This document shows, in pieces, positions 9,399-19,700 of a DNA stretch of 56,600 nucleotides (its first letter is position 1; the number at the start of each line of letters is the position of its first letter). Below the pieces are notes generated by a model. It saw nothing but the letters and a program-made list of their open reading frames with translations, ran no database searches and was not told the origin of the DNA. The stretch lies in assembly GCA_013138865.1 (NCBI GenBank), contig WTBY01000075.1:1-56600 (forward strand). The letters are read 5' to 3'. The DNA comes from Helicobacteraceae bacterium. Its GTDB lineage: Bacteria > Campylobacterota > Campylobacteria > Campylobacterales > Sulfurimonadaceae. Made by a program: the position numbers and the translations under genes.

Positions 9399-10652
9399 TT
9401 GAACACCAAAGAAGAGATAGAATTTGATTGCGAACAAGAGATATCTGAACATAAACATTTTATGCTATCAGTTTTAGACTCACAAGATCAACTTATAGTT
9501 ACTACTAATGGCAAAACACTAAACAGTGTAAATGAAACTTTTTTGGACTTCTTTGCAGTAGAGTCTATTGATGAATTTAAAAAAGAGTACGCAACTAACT
9601 CTATACACACTATATTTAATAACAATGCACCAGATGACTACTTAAAAGAAAGTACATGTACTAGTGAGTGGGTTAATAATATTGTAAACAAAGAGTCAAC
9701 TACTTCGTTTAAAGTTATGATACATCAAGGTAATAGTGACTTCTCTTTTTCTGTTACAGGTACAGAACTTCCTGGAAAAAAGAACTTAAAAGCACTATTC
9801 TTTACAAATATTACTGAAATTGAAACTGCCAAAAAAACGAATGATGATATTTTAAAACGTCTTAATTCTTCAATTGAGTATGCGTCTATAATTCAAGGGA
9901 CATTAGTCCCAGATAATAACATTTTTAGAAAATACTTTAGTGACTATTTTCTAATATGGCATCCAAAAGATAAGGTTGGTGGAGACATCTACTTGTTTGA
10001 AGAGTTACGCCATGATGATGAGTGTCTTTTAATGGTTATTGACTGTACTGGTCATGGTGTACCAGGAGCATTTGTAACTATGCTTGTAAAAGCAATAGAG
10101 AGAGAAGTCGTATCATTGATAAAAGCTGACGATACTATAGATGTAAGTCCTGCGTATATTCTTAGTTACTTTAATAAAACTATGAAAAAATTACTTAAAC
10201 AAGAGAGTAAAAATTCAGTTACTATCTCTAATGCAGGTTTTGATGGTCAAATTATTTACTACAATAGAAATGATAAAATTCTTAAATTTGCAAGTGCAAG
10301 AAATGAACTTTATTACTATCAAGATGATAAATTAGAGCTAATTAAAGGCGATCGTCACTCTGTTGGTTACAAAGATAGTGAAGTTGAGTATAAATTTACA
10401 GATCACATAATTGACGTCTCAAAAGATACTACACTATATCTTTCAACCGATGGGTACTTAGATCAAAATGGTGGTCAAAAAGGTTTTCCATTTGGTAAAA
10501 AAAGACTAAAAACATTACTAAATGAAATTCATAGTGAGAGCATGGCAGATCAACAAGAAGAGTTTTTATATACACTTCATGACTACCAAGGTGCATTTGA
10601 GAAGAATGATGATATTACAGTTTTTGGAATTAAAATAGAGGGAAACAGATGA
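9399..10652 (+). CDS. PAS-like sensor with SpoIIE/PP2C-type phosphatase domain
   Basis: This 417-residue cytoplasmic signalling protein has a PAS-like N-terminal half (about residues 15-145) and a C-terminal SpoIIE-type serine phosphatase domain (about 170-415). Metal-binding motifs are visible: KVGGDIY near 190, MVIDCTGHGVPGAF near 213-226, and LYLSTDGYLDQ near 350. Such proteins usually dephosphorylate an anti-sigma-factor antagonist or act downstream of a receiver. The TTG start at 9399 is preceded by AAAGG at 9388-9392. The end overlaps the next gene, a receiver protein, by four bases (ATGA), so the two probably act together. Its substrate is unknown. Confidence 0.83.
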   Translation: MNTKEEIEFDCEQEISEHKHFMLSVLDSQDQLIVTTNGKTLNSVNETFLDFFAVESIDEFKKEYATNSIHTIFNNNAPDDYLKESTCTSEWVNNIVNKESTTSFKVMIHQGNSDFSFSVTGTELPGKKNLKALFFTNITEIETAKKTNDDILKRLNSSIEYASIIQGTLVPDNNIFRKYFSDYFLIWHPKDKVGGDIYLFEELRHDDECLLMVIDCTGHGVPGAFVTMLVKAIEREVVSLIKADDTIDVSPAYILSYFNKTMKKLLKQESKNSVTISNAGFDGQIIYYNRNDKILKFASARNELYYYQDDKLELIKGDRHSVGYKDSEVEYKFTDHIIDVSKDTTLYLSTDGYLDQNGGQKGFPFGKKRLKTLLNEIHSESMADQQEEFLYTLHDYQGAFEKNDDITVFGIKIEGNR

Positions 10653-11035
10653 TAAATATATTAGTAGTTGATGACTCAAAATTAGCAAGAAAAAGAGTTA
10701 TAGAGACATTAGAAAAAATTGATGTAGATTGTAACATAGTAGCAGAGGCATCAGACGGACTTGATGCTCTTGAGAAATATAGTGCAAATGAAGTTGACTT
10801 AGTTATTTCAGATATAGAGATGCCTAATATGGATGGTATTGAACTTACAACAAAACTACGCTCTATGAGTAAAAGTTTACAAATTATTGTTGTTAGTTCT
10901 GTTGTAAATGAACTTATAAAACAGATAGTAGCGAAGGATAAAGCTATTAGTTTTTTCAAAAAACCTCTTGATCCAAAAATATTAGAAGTTGCTGTTAAAA
11001 AAATAGAACATCTTGTATTAAAAGCAAAATCATAA
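10649..11035 (+). CDS. stand-alone CheY-like receiver
   Basis: This is a single phosphoacceptor domain of 128 residues with no output domain. The acidic pair D8-D9, phosphorylation site D55 (VISDIEMPNMDG), switch residue S84 and K104 (FFKKPL) are all present. The ATG overlaps the stop of the SpoIIE-type phosphatase by four bases, suggesting a fixed ratio of the two products. The simplest inference is that the receiver, once phosphorylated by a kinase encoded elsewhere, regulates the neighbouring phosphatase. A role in chemotaxis cannot be excluded. Confidence 0.88.
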   Translation: MINILVVDDSKLARKRVIETLEKIDVDCNIVAEASDGLDALEKYSANEVDLVISDIEMPNMDGIELTTKLRSMSKSLQIIVVSSVVNELIKQIVAKDKAISFFKKPLDPKILEVAVKKIEHLVLKAKS

Positions 11036-11059
11036 ATATATTAAGATAAAATAACAATT

Positions 11060-11674
11060 ATGAAAAATATTTATAAACTATTAGCTTTTTTTACTATTCT
11101 AGGTGCTGCTTATTATGTGTGGTACGTACATTTTAACTTTCGTTTTGAAGAGATATCAAAAGGTAAAGTATACAGATCAGCACTTATACCACCAGATAAA
11201 CTAGAGAGTTATTTAATTAAAAACAAAATTAAAACCGTTGTTGATCTACTAGACCCTGGTGTACAAGATGCACTTAACCCTGCTCAGTTGAAAGATATTA
11301 TTGCTGAAGATGATGCTATAAAAGCAATCAATAAAAAAAATAACTTAAATATTAGACATATAAACATACCATCTGGACAAGTTCCAAACAAAAAGAACCT
11401 CATAAATTTCTATAAGGTTTTAGACGATCCTACTTCTTACCCTATTCTTATACATTGTTATCATGGAACAGGACGTGCCGCTATGTATAGTGCACTTTAT
11501 CGTATAGAACACGACAACCATACAAATGAAGAAGCTCGTCAAAAAACACGTTTTATGGTTCAAGGTTTTGGTTATAAAAGTAGTTTTTCAGATGGACGTG
11601 AAAAAGGTAAGTTTTTAATTAACTATAAGAAAAGAGATACAGGCAAGAATGCTACACTCAATACAATGAAATAA
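11060..11674 (+). CDS. membrane-anchored Cys-based (dual-specificity-like) phosphatase
   Basis: The protein has an N-terminal hydrophobic anchor at about residues 5-22 and a periplasmic domain with the HCx5R active-site loop H132-C133-YHGTG-R139 typical of tyrosine and dual-specificity phosphatases. The general-acid Asp could be in the loop near VDLLDP (about 61-66) or DDPTS (122-126). At 204 residues it matches small bacterial enzymes that act on phospholipids or phosphoproteins. It ends two bases before an LtaS-like enzyme that modifies envelope molecules, so a phosphorylated envelope glycan or lipid is a plausible substrate. That is inference. Confidence 0.72.
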   Translation: MKNIYKLLAFFTILGAAYYVWYVHFNFRFEEISKGKVYRSALIPPDKLESYLIKNKIKTVVDLLDPGVQDALNPAQLKDIIAEDDAIKAINKKNNLNIRHINIPSGQVPNKKNLINFYKVLDDPTSYPILIHCYHGTGRAAMYSALYRIEHDNHTNEEARQKTRFMVQGFGYKSSFSDGREKGKFLINYKKRDTGKNATLNTMK

Positions 11675-11676
11675 GT

Positions 11677-13725
11677 ATGACTCAACTACCTAAATTTTTA
11701 AAGTTCATTTTAGCACTTTTTATTTTTGAACTTATTTTGTACTCTCTATGGCGTCTTGCCTTCTACACAGCATTTAAGGATCTTCAAGCTTCTCACACTT
11801 TAAGTGAGGCACTCTACTCTTTTTGGATAGGTTTTAGGTTTGACGCACAATTAATTGCAATTATGAACCTACCTCTTTTACTTTTTGGTGCAGTTAAAAA
11901 AATATCTCTTTTTAGCTCAAAAACTTCAAAATATTTTTGGCTTGGTTATATTGTTTTAACTAACTGGTTAATGAGTTTAGTCTATATTATAAATATTGGC
12001 TACTTTGACTTCTTCAAAAAGATGGTTGACAACTCAATTATACGCTATTTTTATGACATAAGCATGGCTATGCAGATGTTAGTTGAGGGCTACCCTATAA
12101 TTAGTTCAAGTCTAGTTGTTACACTCTACTTAGTAGCTATATTTACACTATTTAACTTTATATATAACAGACTTCACTCTTCTACTGATCATAAGTTATC
12201 AAAAGGGTCTAAAGTAACTATTTATATAATCTTTGTTTTTTTATATATTTTTGCAGGTTATGGCAAGGTTGAACTATATCCATGGAGATGGAGTGAGGCT
12301 TTTTATAGTTCAAATAAGTTTTTAAACTCTGTTGCTTCAAATCCAGCTACATACTTTCTAAACACACTAAAAAATAAAACTATAAAGTTTGATGAGAGTG
12401 CTACTAAAAAATATTACGATAGTGTAGCTCAGTTTTTAAATATTAAAAAGCGTGATCCAAATAGACTCTCTTTAGTTAGAGAAGTTATACCAGATCACTC
12501 TAAAGAGTACACATTTAACAAACCAAATATAGTTTTTATTTTAGGTGAGTCAACGGCTTATGGACGTACTAGTATCTCAAATAATCCACTTAACCCTACT
12601 CCGTTTATCAAAGAGATGAGTGATAAGGGTATTACATATTCTCGTTATTACACTCCTCACTCAGGAACGGCGAGAAGTGTTTGGGCATCTATGACTGGTT
12701 TAGCTGATGTTGAACGAATTAAAACAAGCTCTCGTAACCCAATGGTTGTTAATCAGCACATGATCTTAAACTCATTTGAGAATTATGAAAAATTTTACTT
12801 TATAGGTGGTAGTCTTAGTTGGGGAAATGTTAGGGGTGTAATTTCAAATGTTAATCACTTAAATATTTACGAAGAGCATAACTACCCTAACTCATCAAGA
12901 AATGATGTTTGGGGTATAAGCGATGTTCACTTAGCACATGAAGTAAATGATGTACTAAAAAAACAGACAAAACCATTTTTTGCTTATGTTCAACTCTCAG
13001 GAAACCACTCACCAAATAACATACCAGATGATAACTTTGGTTTTAAAGCCTCTACTAATTTAGATAAAGAACTACTTCAAAAGTATGGTTTTAATGGTAG
13101 TGAAGATGAATTTAATGGGCAAAAGTTTTTAGACTTTAGTGTTGAGCAGTTAATCACACTTGCCAAAAAAGAGCCCTACTTTAAAAATACTATTTTTATT
13201 TTTGTTGGTGATCATGGACTGCCTAATAAATATGATCAACTTCACGAAGCAGAGCAAACTTTTAGAACTAATACACTACACACTCCACTTATTATTTATG
13301 CACCATACTTGATCAAACATAAAAAAGTAGACTATCCTGTAAGCGAAGTTGACATAATGGCTACTATCGGTGGACTAATTGGTAAGCCATATATTAACTC
13401 AACACTAGGTCGTGATCTTTTAGCCAAAGACTTTGATGAGCAACCTCACTACACATATTTTATGACACATGAGGTTAATCCAACTATTAATATAATGAGT
13501 AAAGAGTTTATTTTTAGAGTCAGATCAGATGGAAGTGAACCAAGACTATTTAAGTATCACTATGAAAAAAAAGATCATAACCTAATTAAGAAGTATCCAA
13601 AAATAGCTAAAGAGATGGAGAATATGGCTAGAGGTATTTTTGAGTCAACTAGATATACAAGATTTAACAACTCTAGTGAAGATGTTCAAAGAACTCTATT
13701 ACTTTTAAATAACCTCGACTACTAA
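11677..13725 (+). CDS. LtaS-like sulfatase-fold phosphoglycerol/phosphoethanolamine transferase
   Basis: This 682-residue protein has about five N-terminal transmembrane helices (to about residue 195) and a large periplasmic alkaline-phosphatase-superfamily domain (about 285-620). Metal and nucleophile motifs are visible: VFILGESTAYGR near 288-299, the nucleophile Thr in SGTARSVWASMTG near 330, and FVGDHGLP near 510. Gram-positive relatives polymerise lipoteichoic acid, and Gram-negative ones decorate glucans or lipid A. Here a head-group transfer to an envelope lipid or glycan is the best guess. It starts two bases after a phosphatase gene. Its stop overlaps the stop of the convergent TPR protein by four bases. 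Confidence 0.78.
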   Translation: MTQLPKFLKFILALFIFELILYSLWRLAFYTAFKDLQASHTLSEALYSFWIGFRFDAQLIAIMNLPLLLFGAVKKISLFSSKTSKYFWLGYIVLTNWLMSLVYIINIGYFDFFKKMVDNSIIRYFYDISMAMQMLVEGYPIISSSLVVTLYLVAIFTLFNFIYNRLHSSTDHKLSKGSKVTIYIIFVFLYIFAGYGKVELYPWRWSEAFYSSNKFLNSVASNPATYFLNTLKNKTIKFDESATKKYYDSVAQFLNIKKRDPNRLSLVREVIPDHSKEYTFNKPNIVFILGESTAYGRTSISNNPLNPTPFIKEMSDKGITYSRYYTPHSGTARSVWASMTGLADVERIKTSSRNPMVVNQHMILNSFENYEKFYFIGGSLSWGNVRGVISNVNHLNIYEEHNYPNSSRNDVWGISDVHLAHEVNDVLKKQTKPFFAYVQLSGNHSPNNIPDDNFGFKASTNLDKELLQKYGFNGSEDEFNGQKFLDFSVEQLITLAKKEPYFKNTIFIFVGDHGLPNKYDQLHEAEQTFRTNTLHTPLIIYAPYLIKHKKVDYPVSEVDIMATIGGLIGKPYINSTLGRDLLAKDFDEQPHYTYFMTHEVNPTINIMSKEFIFRVRSDGSEPRLFKYHYEKKDHNLIKKYPKIAKEMENMARGIFESTRYTRFNNSSEDVQRTLLLLNNLDY

Positions 13726-15845
13726 AATCTATAATATAGATATGTTTTAATAACATACTTATCATAATCAAATGGATTTTGATTTGAAACCTGTTTCATA
13801 AACTGCACATTTGTTGTAAAAGTAATGTTTTTATTATATACATAATTACCACCAAATGTATAACGAAGAAGTTTATCATAACGTCTAGTTTGGAAGTTAA
13901 CATCTCGATCGTCATATGTAGAATAAAGTGAATAGAACTCGGCATTTGCACTAAGGTCTTTCATAAACTGGTATGAAGTTGCAAGAACTAAAGAGTAGTA
14001 TTTTTTATCTACATCAGTTCTTACACCTTGTAGTTTCAGCTCTTTACCAAGCATAGCTTTTATATTTAGTGTTGGCTTATCTTTTAGACGAATATTTAGA
14101 CTATTAGTAAACTCAAAAGCATTTGCATTTTTATCTTTATTTGTAGGTGCTATAAATGTTTTATTAGCATACCTAAAGTAAGAGCTATATGTTAAGAACT
14201 TATCAATGGCAGTAGTAAACTTAGGCACTACGGCGGCATTGTTAAGATAACTAACTCCACCATACCAAACATGATCGTAGTAAAATGAGAGCTGGTATTG
14301 CGACTTAGCGTTAAGATAAGATGGTGCCAAAGAGAGTGAAACAAGATCAAGATCTTTCTCTTTATATTCTGGATATTTTTGAGAATACAAAGTCATAGAA
14401 TTATCTAGTCTAAACTCCTCACTATCTTTATACACATGGTTTAAAATAACACCTGCTTCATGTGTCATAGAACCTTTTTTATTTGCTGGATTGATTGGTG
14501 TATTTTGACCTAAAGAAGGTATAAAAATATTGTATTCACCAGGATTTGTACCATTATCTATATTTGAGTCATACGAAATACCATAAAAAGCCATTGCTCC
14601 AAAGAAGTTCTTTCTTGTAGCATTGTCTATTCTTGCAAGTAAATTTTTAACTTTTGATCTAACTTTATCAGGTATTTTTTCTTCTAAAATATTTGTAAAT
14701 ATTTTTCTTGCTGACTTGTAATTTTTAAGTCTAAGCATAGTCTGTGCAATTTCAAGTTTAACTCTTAAGTTATCAGGTTTATCAAAGAGAATGCGATCAT
14801 ATGCTGCAAGTGCATCTTCATACTCTCCTAACTCATAAGCTGAGCGTCCTAAATAGAAATCCACTCTATTCGCATCAACTAAACCTTCATCAAGAGTCTC
14901 AAATTTAGTATAAGCTTCTTTATAACGTTTAGCTTTAAAGAGTTGCTGAGCCTCTTTAAATTTGTCTAAACCAACCTCTGCATAGGTTTTAATAACTTCA
15001 ACTTTTGGCTTCTTTATCACAGGCTTTGGTTTAGCTACAGCGTCAACAAAACGTACATAAACTTTTGGTTTTTGATTTTTTGGTACACGAGGAATATATG
15101 TTGATTTTTTAAGATCAGGACGGCGATCTTTTATAAATGATTCAGGAAAGCTATATTGGATTTTATAGAGTTCATTTTTCACATTTTTAGGTTCAATATT
15201 TACAGCATAAATCATATAAAATTTGTCATACTCTTTCACACATATGTTAACATAGTCAACTAGCTCTAAAGTATCCGCTAAATTTATTTTATCATAAACA
15301 GCCGTTATAAAAATAATTTTTTTTCTGTAGTCAACTTTTGAAGCAGAGAGTGCTTTTTTAAAAGTTAATTTTGGAAGGTTTGTATATTTAATTTTAGGAA
15401 GTTTTATTTTAGTAGGCATCTTTAATATAGGAATTTTTATATCATATTTTTTTATTTCATATTTTTTAGCTCTATATTTTTTTGTTGAATATTTATATAC
15501 TTTTTTTCTAGATATACTCTTTTTAGTTTTTTTAGATTCTACTTTTTTATTTGAATTATTTAAATAATAGTAGTCAAAAGAGACATCTTCAAAATCAAAA
15601 TAAGCACCCTTGAAAATAGTTTTAATATTTGTCAATGCGCCTATGCCATGCTTTTCAGGTATATTAATGACATATATATCAGATATACCATTTCTAGTTG
15701 TTATAGCCAGATCATAATGTTTTAAAGAGCTAATTATTTTTTCTAGTTTATCTTTATTATTTGAAGAAGTTACTTTTATACTTATAGGTTGTGCATTGAG
15801 TGTCATACCAACAGTCGTCAAAAAAACTAACCCGAGTTTATTCAA
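13722..15845 (-). CDS. TPR protein with C-terminal outer-membrane beta-barrel
   Basis: The 707-residue product has a signal peptide (about residues 1-18, ending LNAQ), then a Lys/Tyr-rich low-complexity stretch (about 105-160), then tetratricopeptide repeats (about 290-410). The last 290 residues have alternating hydrophobic strands and end in Tyr-Arg-Phe, as expected for an outer-membrane barrel. TPR followed by a barrel of this size is the layout of the DUF560/Slam family, which moves proteins across the outer membrane. The barrel opens with the YDSNID motif, reminiscent of that family. This is a layout argument, not a database match. It lies next to a FecR-domain protein on the same strand that could be its cargo. 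Confidence 0.62.
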   Translation of the reverse strand: MNKLGLVFLTTVGMTLNAQPISIKVTSSNNKDKLEKIISSLKHYDLAITTRNGISDIYVINIPEKHGIGALTNIKTIFKGAYFDFEDVSFDYYYLNNSNKKVESKKTKKSISRKKVYKYSTKKYRAKKYEIKKYDIKIPILKMPTKIKLPKIKYTNLPKLTFKKALSASKVDYRKKIIFITAVYDKINLADTLELVDYVNICVKEYDKFYMIYAVNIEPKNVKNELYKIQYSFPESFIKDRRPDLKKSTYIPRVPKNQKPKVYVRFVDAVAKPKPVIKKPKVEVIKTYAEVGLDKFKEAQQLFKAKRYKEAYTKFETLDEGLVDANRVDFYLGRSAYELGEYEDALAAYDRILFDKPDNLRVKLEIAQTMLRLKNYKSARKIFTNILEEKIPDKVRSKVKNLLARIDNATRKNFFGAMAFYGISYDSNIDNGTNPGEYNIFIPSLGQNTPINPANKKGSMTHEAGVILNHVYKDSEEFRLDNSMTLYSQKYPEYKEKDLDLVSLSLAPSYLNAKSQYQLSFYYDHVWYGGVSYLNNAAVVPKFTTAIDKFLTYSSYFRYANKTFIAPTNKDKNANAFEFTNSLNIRLKDKPTLNIKAMLGKELKLQGVRTDVDKKYYSLVLATSYQFMKDLSANAEFYSLYSTYDDRDVNFQTRRYDKLLRYTFGGNYVYNKNITFTTNVQFMKQVSNQNPFDYDKYVIKTYLYYRF

Positions 15846-15894
15846 AGCGTACCTATCCTATATAAAATTTTTAATATTAAGCATATTTCATACC

Positions 15895-16725
15895 ATGCCG
15901 ATGTATAAGAATATCAAAATTTACGATAAAATAGTAAAAATTAATTACAAAGATTTAATGATGATGATAATTGGTGCACATGGTACAAAGTCTAAAGATA
16001 GCTCACTCTCAACATTTTTAATTGATAATGAGACTACTATTGATGCAGGAAATTTAATAGATGGGCTTGGTGAAGAGTTTTTAAATGTAAATAGTGTATT
16101 TATAACTCATTCACATTTGGATCACATTGTTGATCTACCTCTAATAATTGATACTATGTATGACAAATTAAAACATTCTATAAATGTTTATGCAACTGCC
16201 CCAATTATTAAAGCTCTTAAAGATCATATGTTTAATAATATTATATGGCCTGATTTCTCAATGATACCTCTTATAGGAACATCTGATAAGGTTATTGTAT
16301 ATCATGAAATTGAGTATGATAAAGAGTATAAAACATTTGAGAGTACTCTAACTCCATTTAAAAATAACCATATGAATGGAAGTTGTGGTTTTATAATAAA
16401 TAATAAAGTAATGCTAACTTCTGATACTTATAAGTGTGATCGCATATGGGAAATATTAAATGAAAATAAAAAGATTGACACATTAATAATAGAGATATCG
16501 TTTAGTTCTGATCTAAATGGCTTAGCTGAAGCTAGTAAGCACTTAACCCCATCTCTTTTGAAAGAAGAGTTAACAAAACTAAAGCGTGATGATGTACATA
16601 TATATATTAATCATATAAAAGAATCATCATATCATAAGATCGTTAAAGAGATAAAAGAGCTTAATCTTAATGTAGAGATTCTAGATAACTTTGTTTGTAT
16701 AGCTAACTCTAAAGCTACTGTTTAG
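15895..16725 (+). CDS. class II 3',5'-cyclic-nucleotide phosphodiesterase
   Basis: This metallo-beta-lactamase-fold enzyme carries the class II cyclic-nucleotide phosphodiesterase signature THSHLDHIVDLPLIID at about residues 80-95 of this version, preceded by IIGAHGTKSKDSS and TTIDAGN as in yeast Pde1. C-terminal metal ligands are likely at MLTSDT and YINHIKES. It should hydrolyse cAMP or cGMP. The open frame extends upstream to 15796, but that part overlaps the divergent TPR gene and reads poorly. I favour ATG 15895 or 15901. No strong ribosome binding site is seen. It lies within a cluster encoding a nucleotide cyclase and three cyclic-nucleotide-binding proteins, so it is probably their off-switch. 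The end overlaps the convergent FecR gene by 11 bases. Confidence 0.83.
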   Translation: MPMYKNIKIYDKIVKINYKDLMMMIIGAHGTKSKDSSLSTFLIDNETTIDAGNLIDGLGEEFLNVNSVFITHSHLDHIVDLPLIIDTMYDKLKHSINVYATAPIIKALKDHMFNNIIWPDFSMIPLIGTSDKVIVYHEIEYDKEYKTFESTLTPFKNNHMNGSCGFIINNKVMLTSDTYKCDRIWEILNENKKIDTLIIEISFSSDLNGLAEASKHLTPSLLKEELTKLKRDDVHIYINHIKESSYHKIVKEIKELNLNVEILDNFVCIANSKATV

Positions 16726-16732
16726 TAGCTTT
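16711..16732. terminator. bidirectional hairpin between convergent genes
   Basis: AAAGCTACT and AGTAGCTTT form a perfect 9-bp stem around a GTTT loop. The stem covers the stop codons of both the phosphodiesterase (+) and the FecR protein (-), and A/T at its base would give short U tracts in either direction. It is a probable shared terminator. Confidence 0.5.
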
Positions 16733-19700
16733 AAATACTCCTTGAGCTGTTTGTCCACCATTTCCTAAGTTAAAGTTACCACCAACACTTTTCACCTCAC
16801 CAGTACCATAATAAGCACCTTGCATGCTACCTGCACCACCACCAAGATCAGCATTAAACCCTGAGTTAGTTACAGTACCACCACCGATTGTTGAACTCCA
16901 GTTTTTAACAGTTTCTGAACCAATTTGTGAATCAAATGCCATATTACCTGTTACTGCGTTAACACCACCACCAAAGTCTATCCCAATGTCTAGTTGATTA
17001 TTACCATTCATTAAAATAGATCCTGTATTAGTACCATCACTTACTGTTCCCATAGTATTCCCACTAAATGAAGCACTTGCTCCACTATCTATTAAATTTT
17101 GAACATGAGAGGTATCAGTTGCTGTTCCACTAACCCAAGTTGATCTATGATCTACTTTGGTTATAGTTCCATCACCATTATCTAAATCAGCAGTCCAGTA
17201 TCCCCAAGAACTTTCATCATCAGCACTTTGGGTTAACTCTCCATTAGCATCCATTTTATCTGGCACAGCTACCATCCATGAAGCTTTATCAACTGCCCCA
17301 TTTCCTTGTATTAACACACCATACTTGTCATCATTTATATAGTAAGAGCTACCATCGTTTACAGTTCCACTTGCAGTATATGCAGTAGCGCCCTTTTTCA
17401 TAACTGTTGTACCACTTATAGTTCCACTTTCTCTATCAATATTTAGAACACCTGTATTAGCTGGTGCTCCGCCACTTTGAAAACCTCTGTTTTGTGTGTA
17501 TGTACCTGTATTTACAACATCTTTTGTACTACCTAAATAAGATGCTTGAATACCTTCAGATGAACTTTTTAGGTCTTGATTAGTTGCTCCGCTATTAGTA
17601 TGTGTTTTAGAGCTACTTGTAGCACCAAAACCCTGCCCATCACTTCCATATAGCGAACCATCAACACTACCTACACTATTTGTAGTAGTATCTTTTGAGT
17701 ACTTAACACCACTTACAGTTCCATCACTTTTAAGTCTCATAGAGTTAAATGTGGCACCTGCTTCATGCACTTTAGTACGATCGTACTGTGTCATACTTTT
17801 TGTTTTAGTATTTAAATGTGTTGTTTTATTAGTAAAATCACTATTGTACGAAGAGTCATTTAAAAATGTTCCACCATCTTTTGTATTTACTAACTCTTTA
17901 AAACCACTATAAACATACTCTTTGTTATCTTCTAGCTTTGTAGTGTCAGTAGCTTTTCCACTATAGTACATATCTTTATAGTTGTGAGTTTCACCATCGA
18001 TAGTCCACTGCTCATCTGTCGTTCCAACCATAAATTCACCAGTATTATCAGCTTGAATTTGATATGTTCCAGTATGCTCTACACCATCAATAGTCCTAGT
18101 AAATGCCATACTTCCAACATTTGAGTTAGTTCCTTTGTAAGTTCCAACTCCTCCACCATCAAAACCTGCATAAGTTAATGATCCACTTTTTGCAACACTT
18201 CCATCTGCTTTCTCCTCAAAAACTTGTGAGTAAATATTTCCATTATCACTTTTCCAAGATACTACAAACCGACCATCATCTAAAACAGTTATTGAGCTTG
18301 TACTGCCAGTAGCAGTTGAACCTGCACTAGCAGCAAACTCTACACCAACTTTGTTTCCATCATTATCATAGATCTGTGCATACACTTTAGCATCTTGTCC
18401 AGAGCTACTCCATGTTGCAATAAATTTATTATCACCATACTTTGTTAATTTAGAGTCTGTTGCATCACCACCAGTATATGTTGAAAGTTTAAACTCCCCT
18501 CCACTTTTGGTTCCATCTGCGTTAAATACTTGTGCATATACACCATCATTAGTTGCTGCATTATCTTGAGATTCAGAAGTCCAACTGATTATGAACTTGC
18601 CATTACCTAAACCTACTACACTTGATCCAGACTGTGTTCCAGTAGTAAAACTATTCGCTTGAACAGCACTTTCTACTACAGTACCATCATTTTTAACAAT
18701 ACTAAAAAAGACCTCTTTTGGATCTTGTGCTCCATGATCCCAAGAAACAACTACGTCACCATTAGCTAAAGATGTAACTGAAGGCTCTTTTGTCCAGTCA
18801 CTTGCTGTGTTACTTAGTGTAACTTCGCCACCTATAACACTTCCATCATTGTTATACATCTGTCCAACTATTTTATCCGTAGTTCCATCATGCCATGTAC
18901 TTCTGTAAACTACCATATATTTACCATCTAAAGCTACTATTTTAGAGTTGTCTTTTTCATTACCAATTGTTGTATTTACTTGAACTTCGGTACCGTTCTT
19001 AGTTCCATCTACATTGAAAAGTTGTGAAAATGTATTTGATGTAGATCCATCGCCAGAGTCCCAACTTACAATAAAGCTACCATCACTTAGAGCTACTGAG
19101 CTTGATTTTGATTGAGAGTTAGAGACAGAAGTATTTACTGCAAACTCACTACCAGCTGCTACACCATCTGAAGTAAATCTTTGTCCATAAACTCCATAAC
19201 CATCGCCATCTTGCGCATCACTGTCCCAAGTAACTAAATAGCCACCATCTGAGAGTGATGTAACAAATGAGTTCTGCTTATTTGTTCCAACGTGTGTCGG
19301 AGCTGTTATACCTGTATTGCTATGTGCATTAAATGCTTGTGTTGTTGAAGTTCCACTCATGGTTAAGTTATCTGGTGTCTTATTCATAGTTACATCACCA
19401 AATGTAGTAAAATTATTTTTATTAGTTGTACCTGCTGAATTAGTTAAAGAGCCTAACTGTTTACCAGTTAGTGTTGCTGTTTTAGAAGCAACTACTGCAG
19501 CAGCTTCTGCTTCTGCAGTAGCTGCTGCATCAGCAACTTCTTGTGCTGCTAACTTATCAGCTGCATCTTGTGCTGCTGTTGCCGCTGCTGCCGCTTCAGC
19601 CTCTTTTTGAGCAGCATCTTTTAAAGTCGCTTCATAAGTTGCTATTTCTAGATCGCTCTCAAGAACATCATTTTTAGAAGATTCAGTTGTTTGGGAGCTT

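Noticed and set aside
15796-15894. N-terminal extension of the phosphodiesterase
   Set aside because: It overlaps the start of the divergent TPR gene, lacks family similarity and reads as shadow sequence. The fold begins after ATG 15895 or 15901.
19317-19610. Ala-rich plus-strand frame opposite the FecR gene
   Set aside because: It mirrors the Ala/Glu-rich coding stretch of the FecR protein and has no translation signals.
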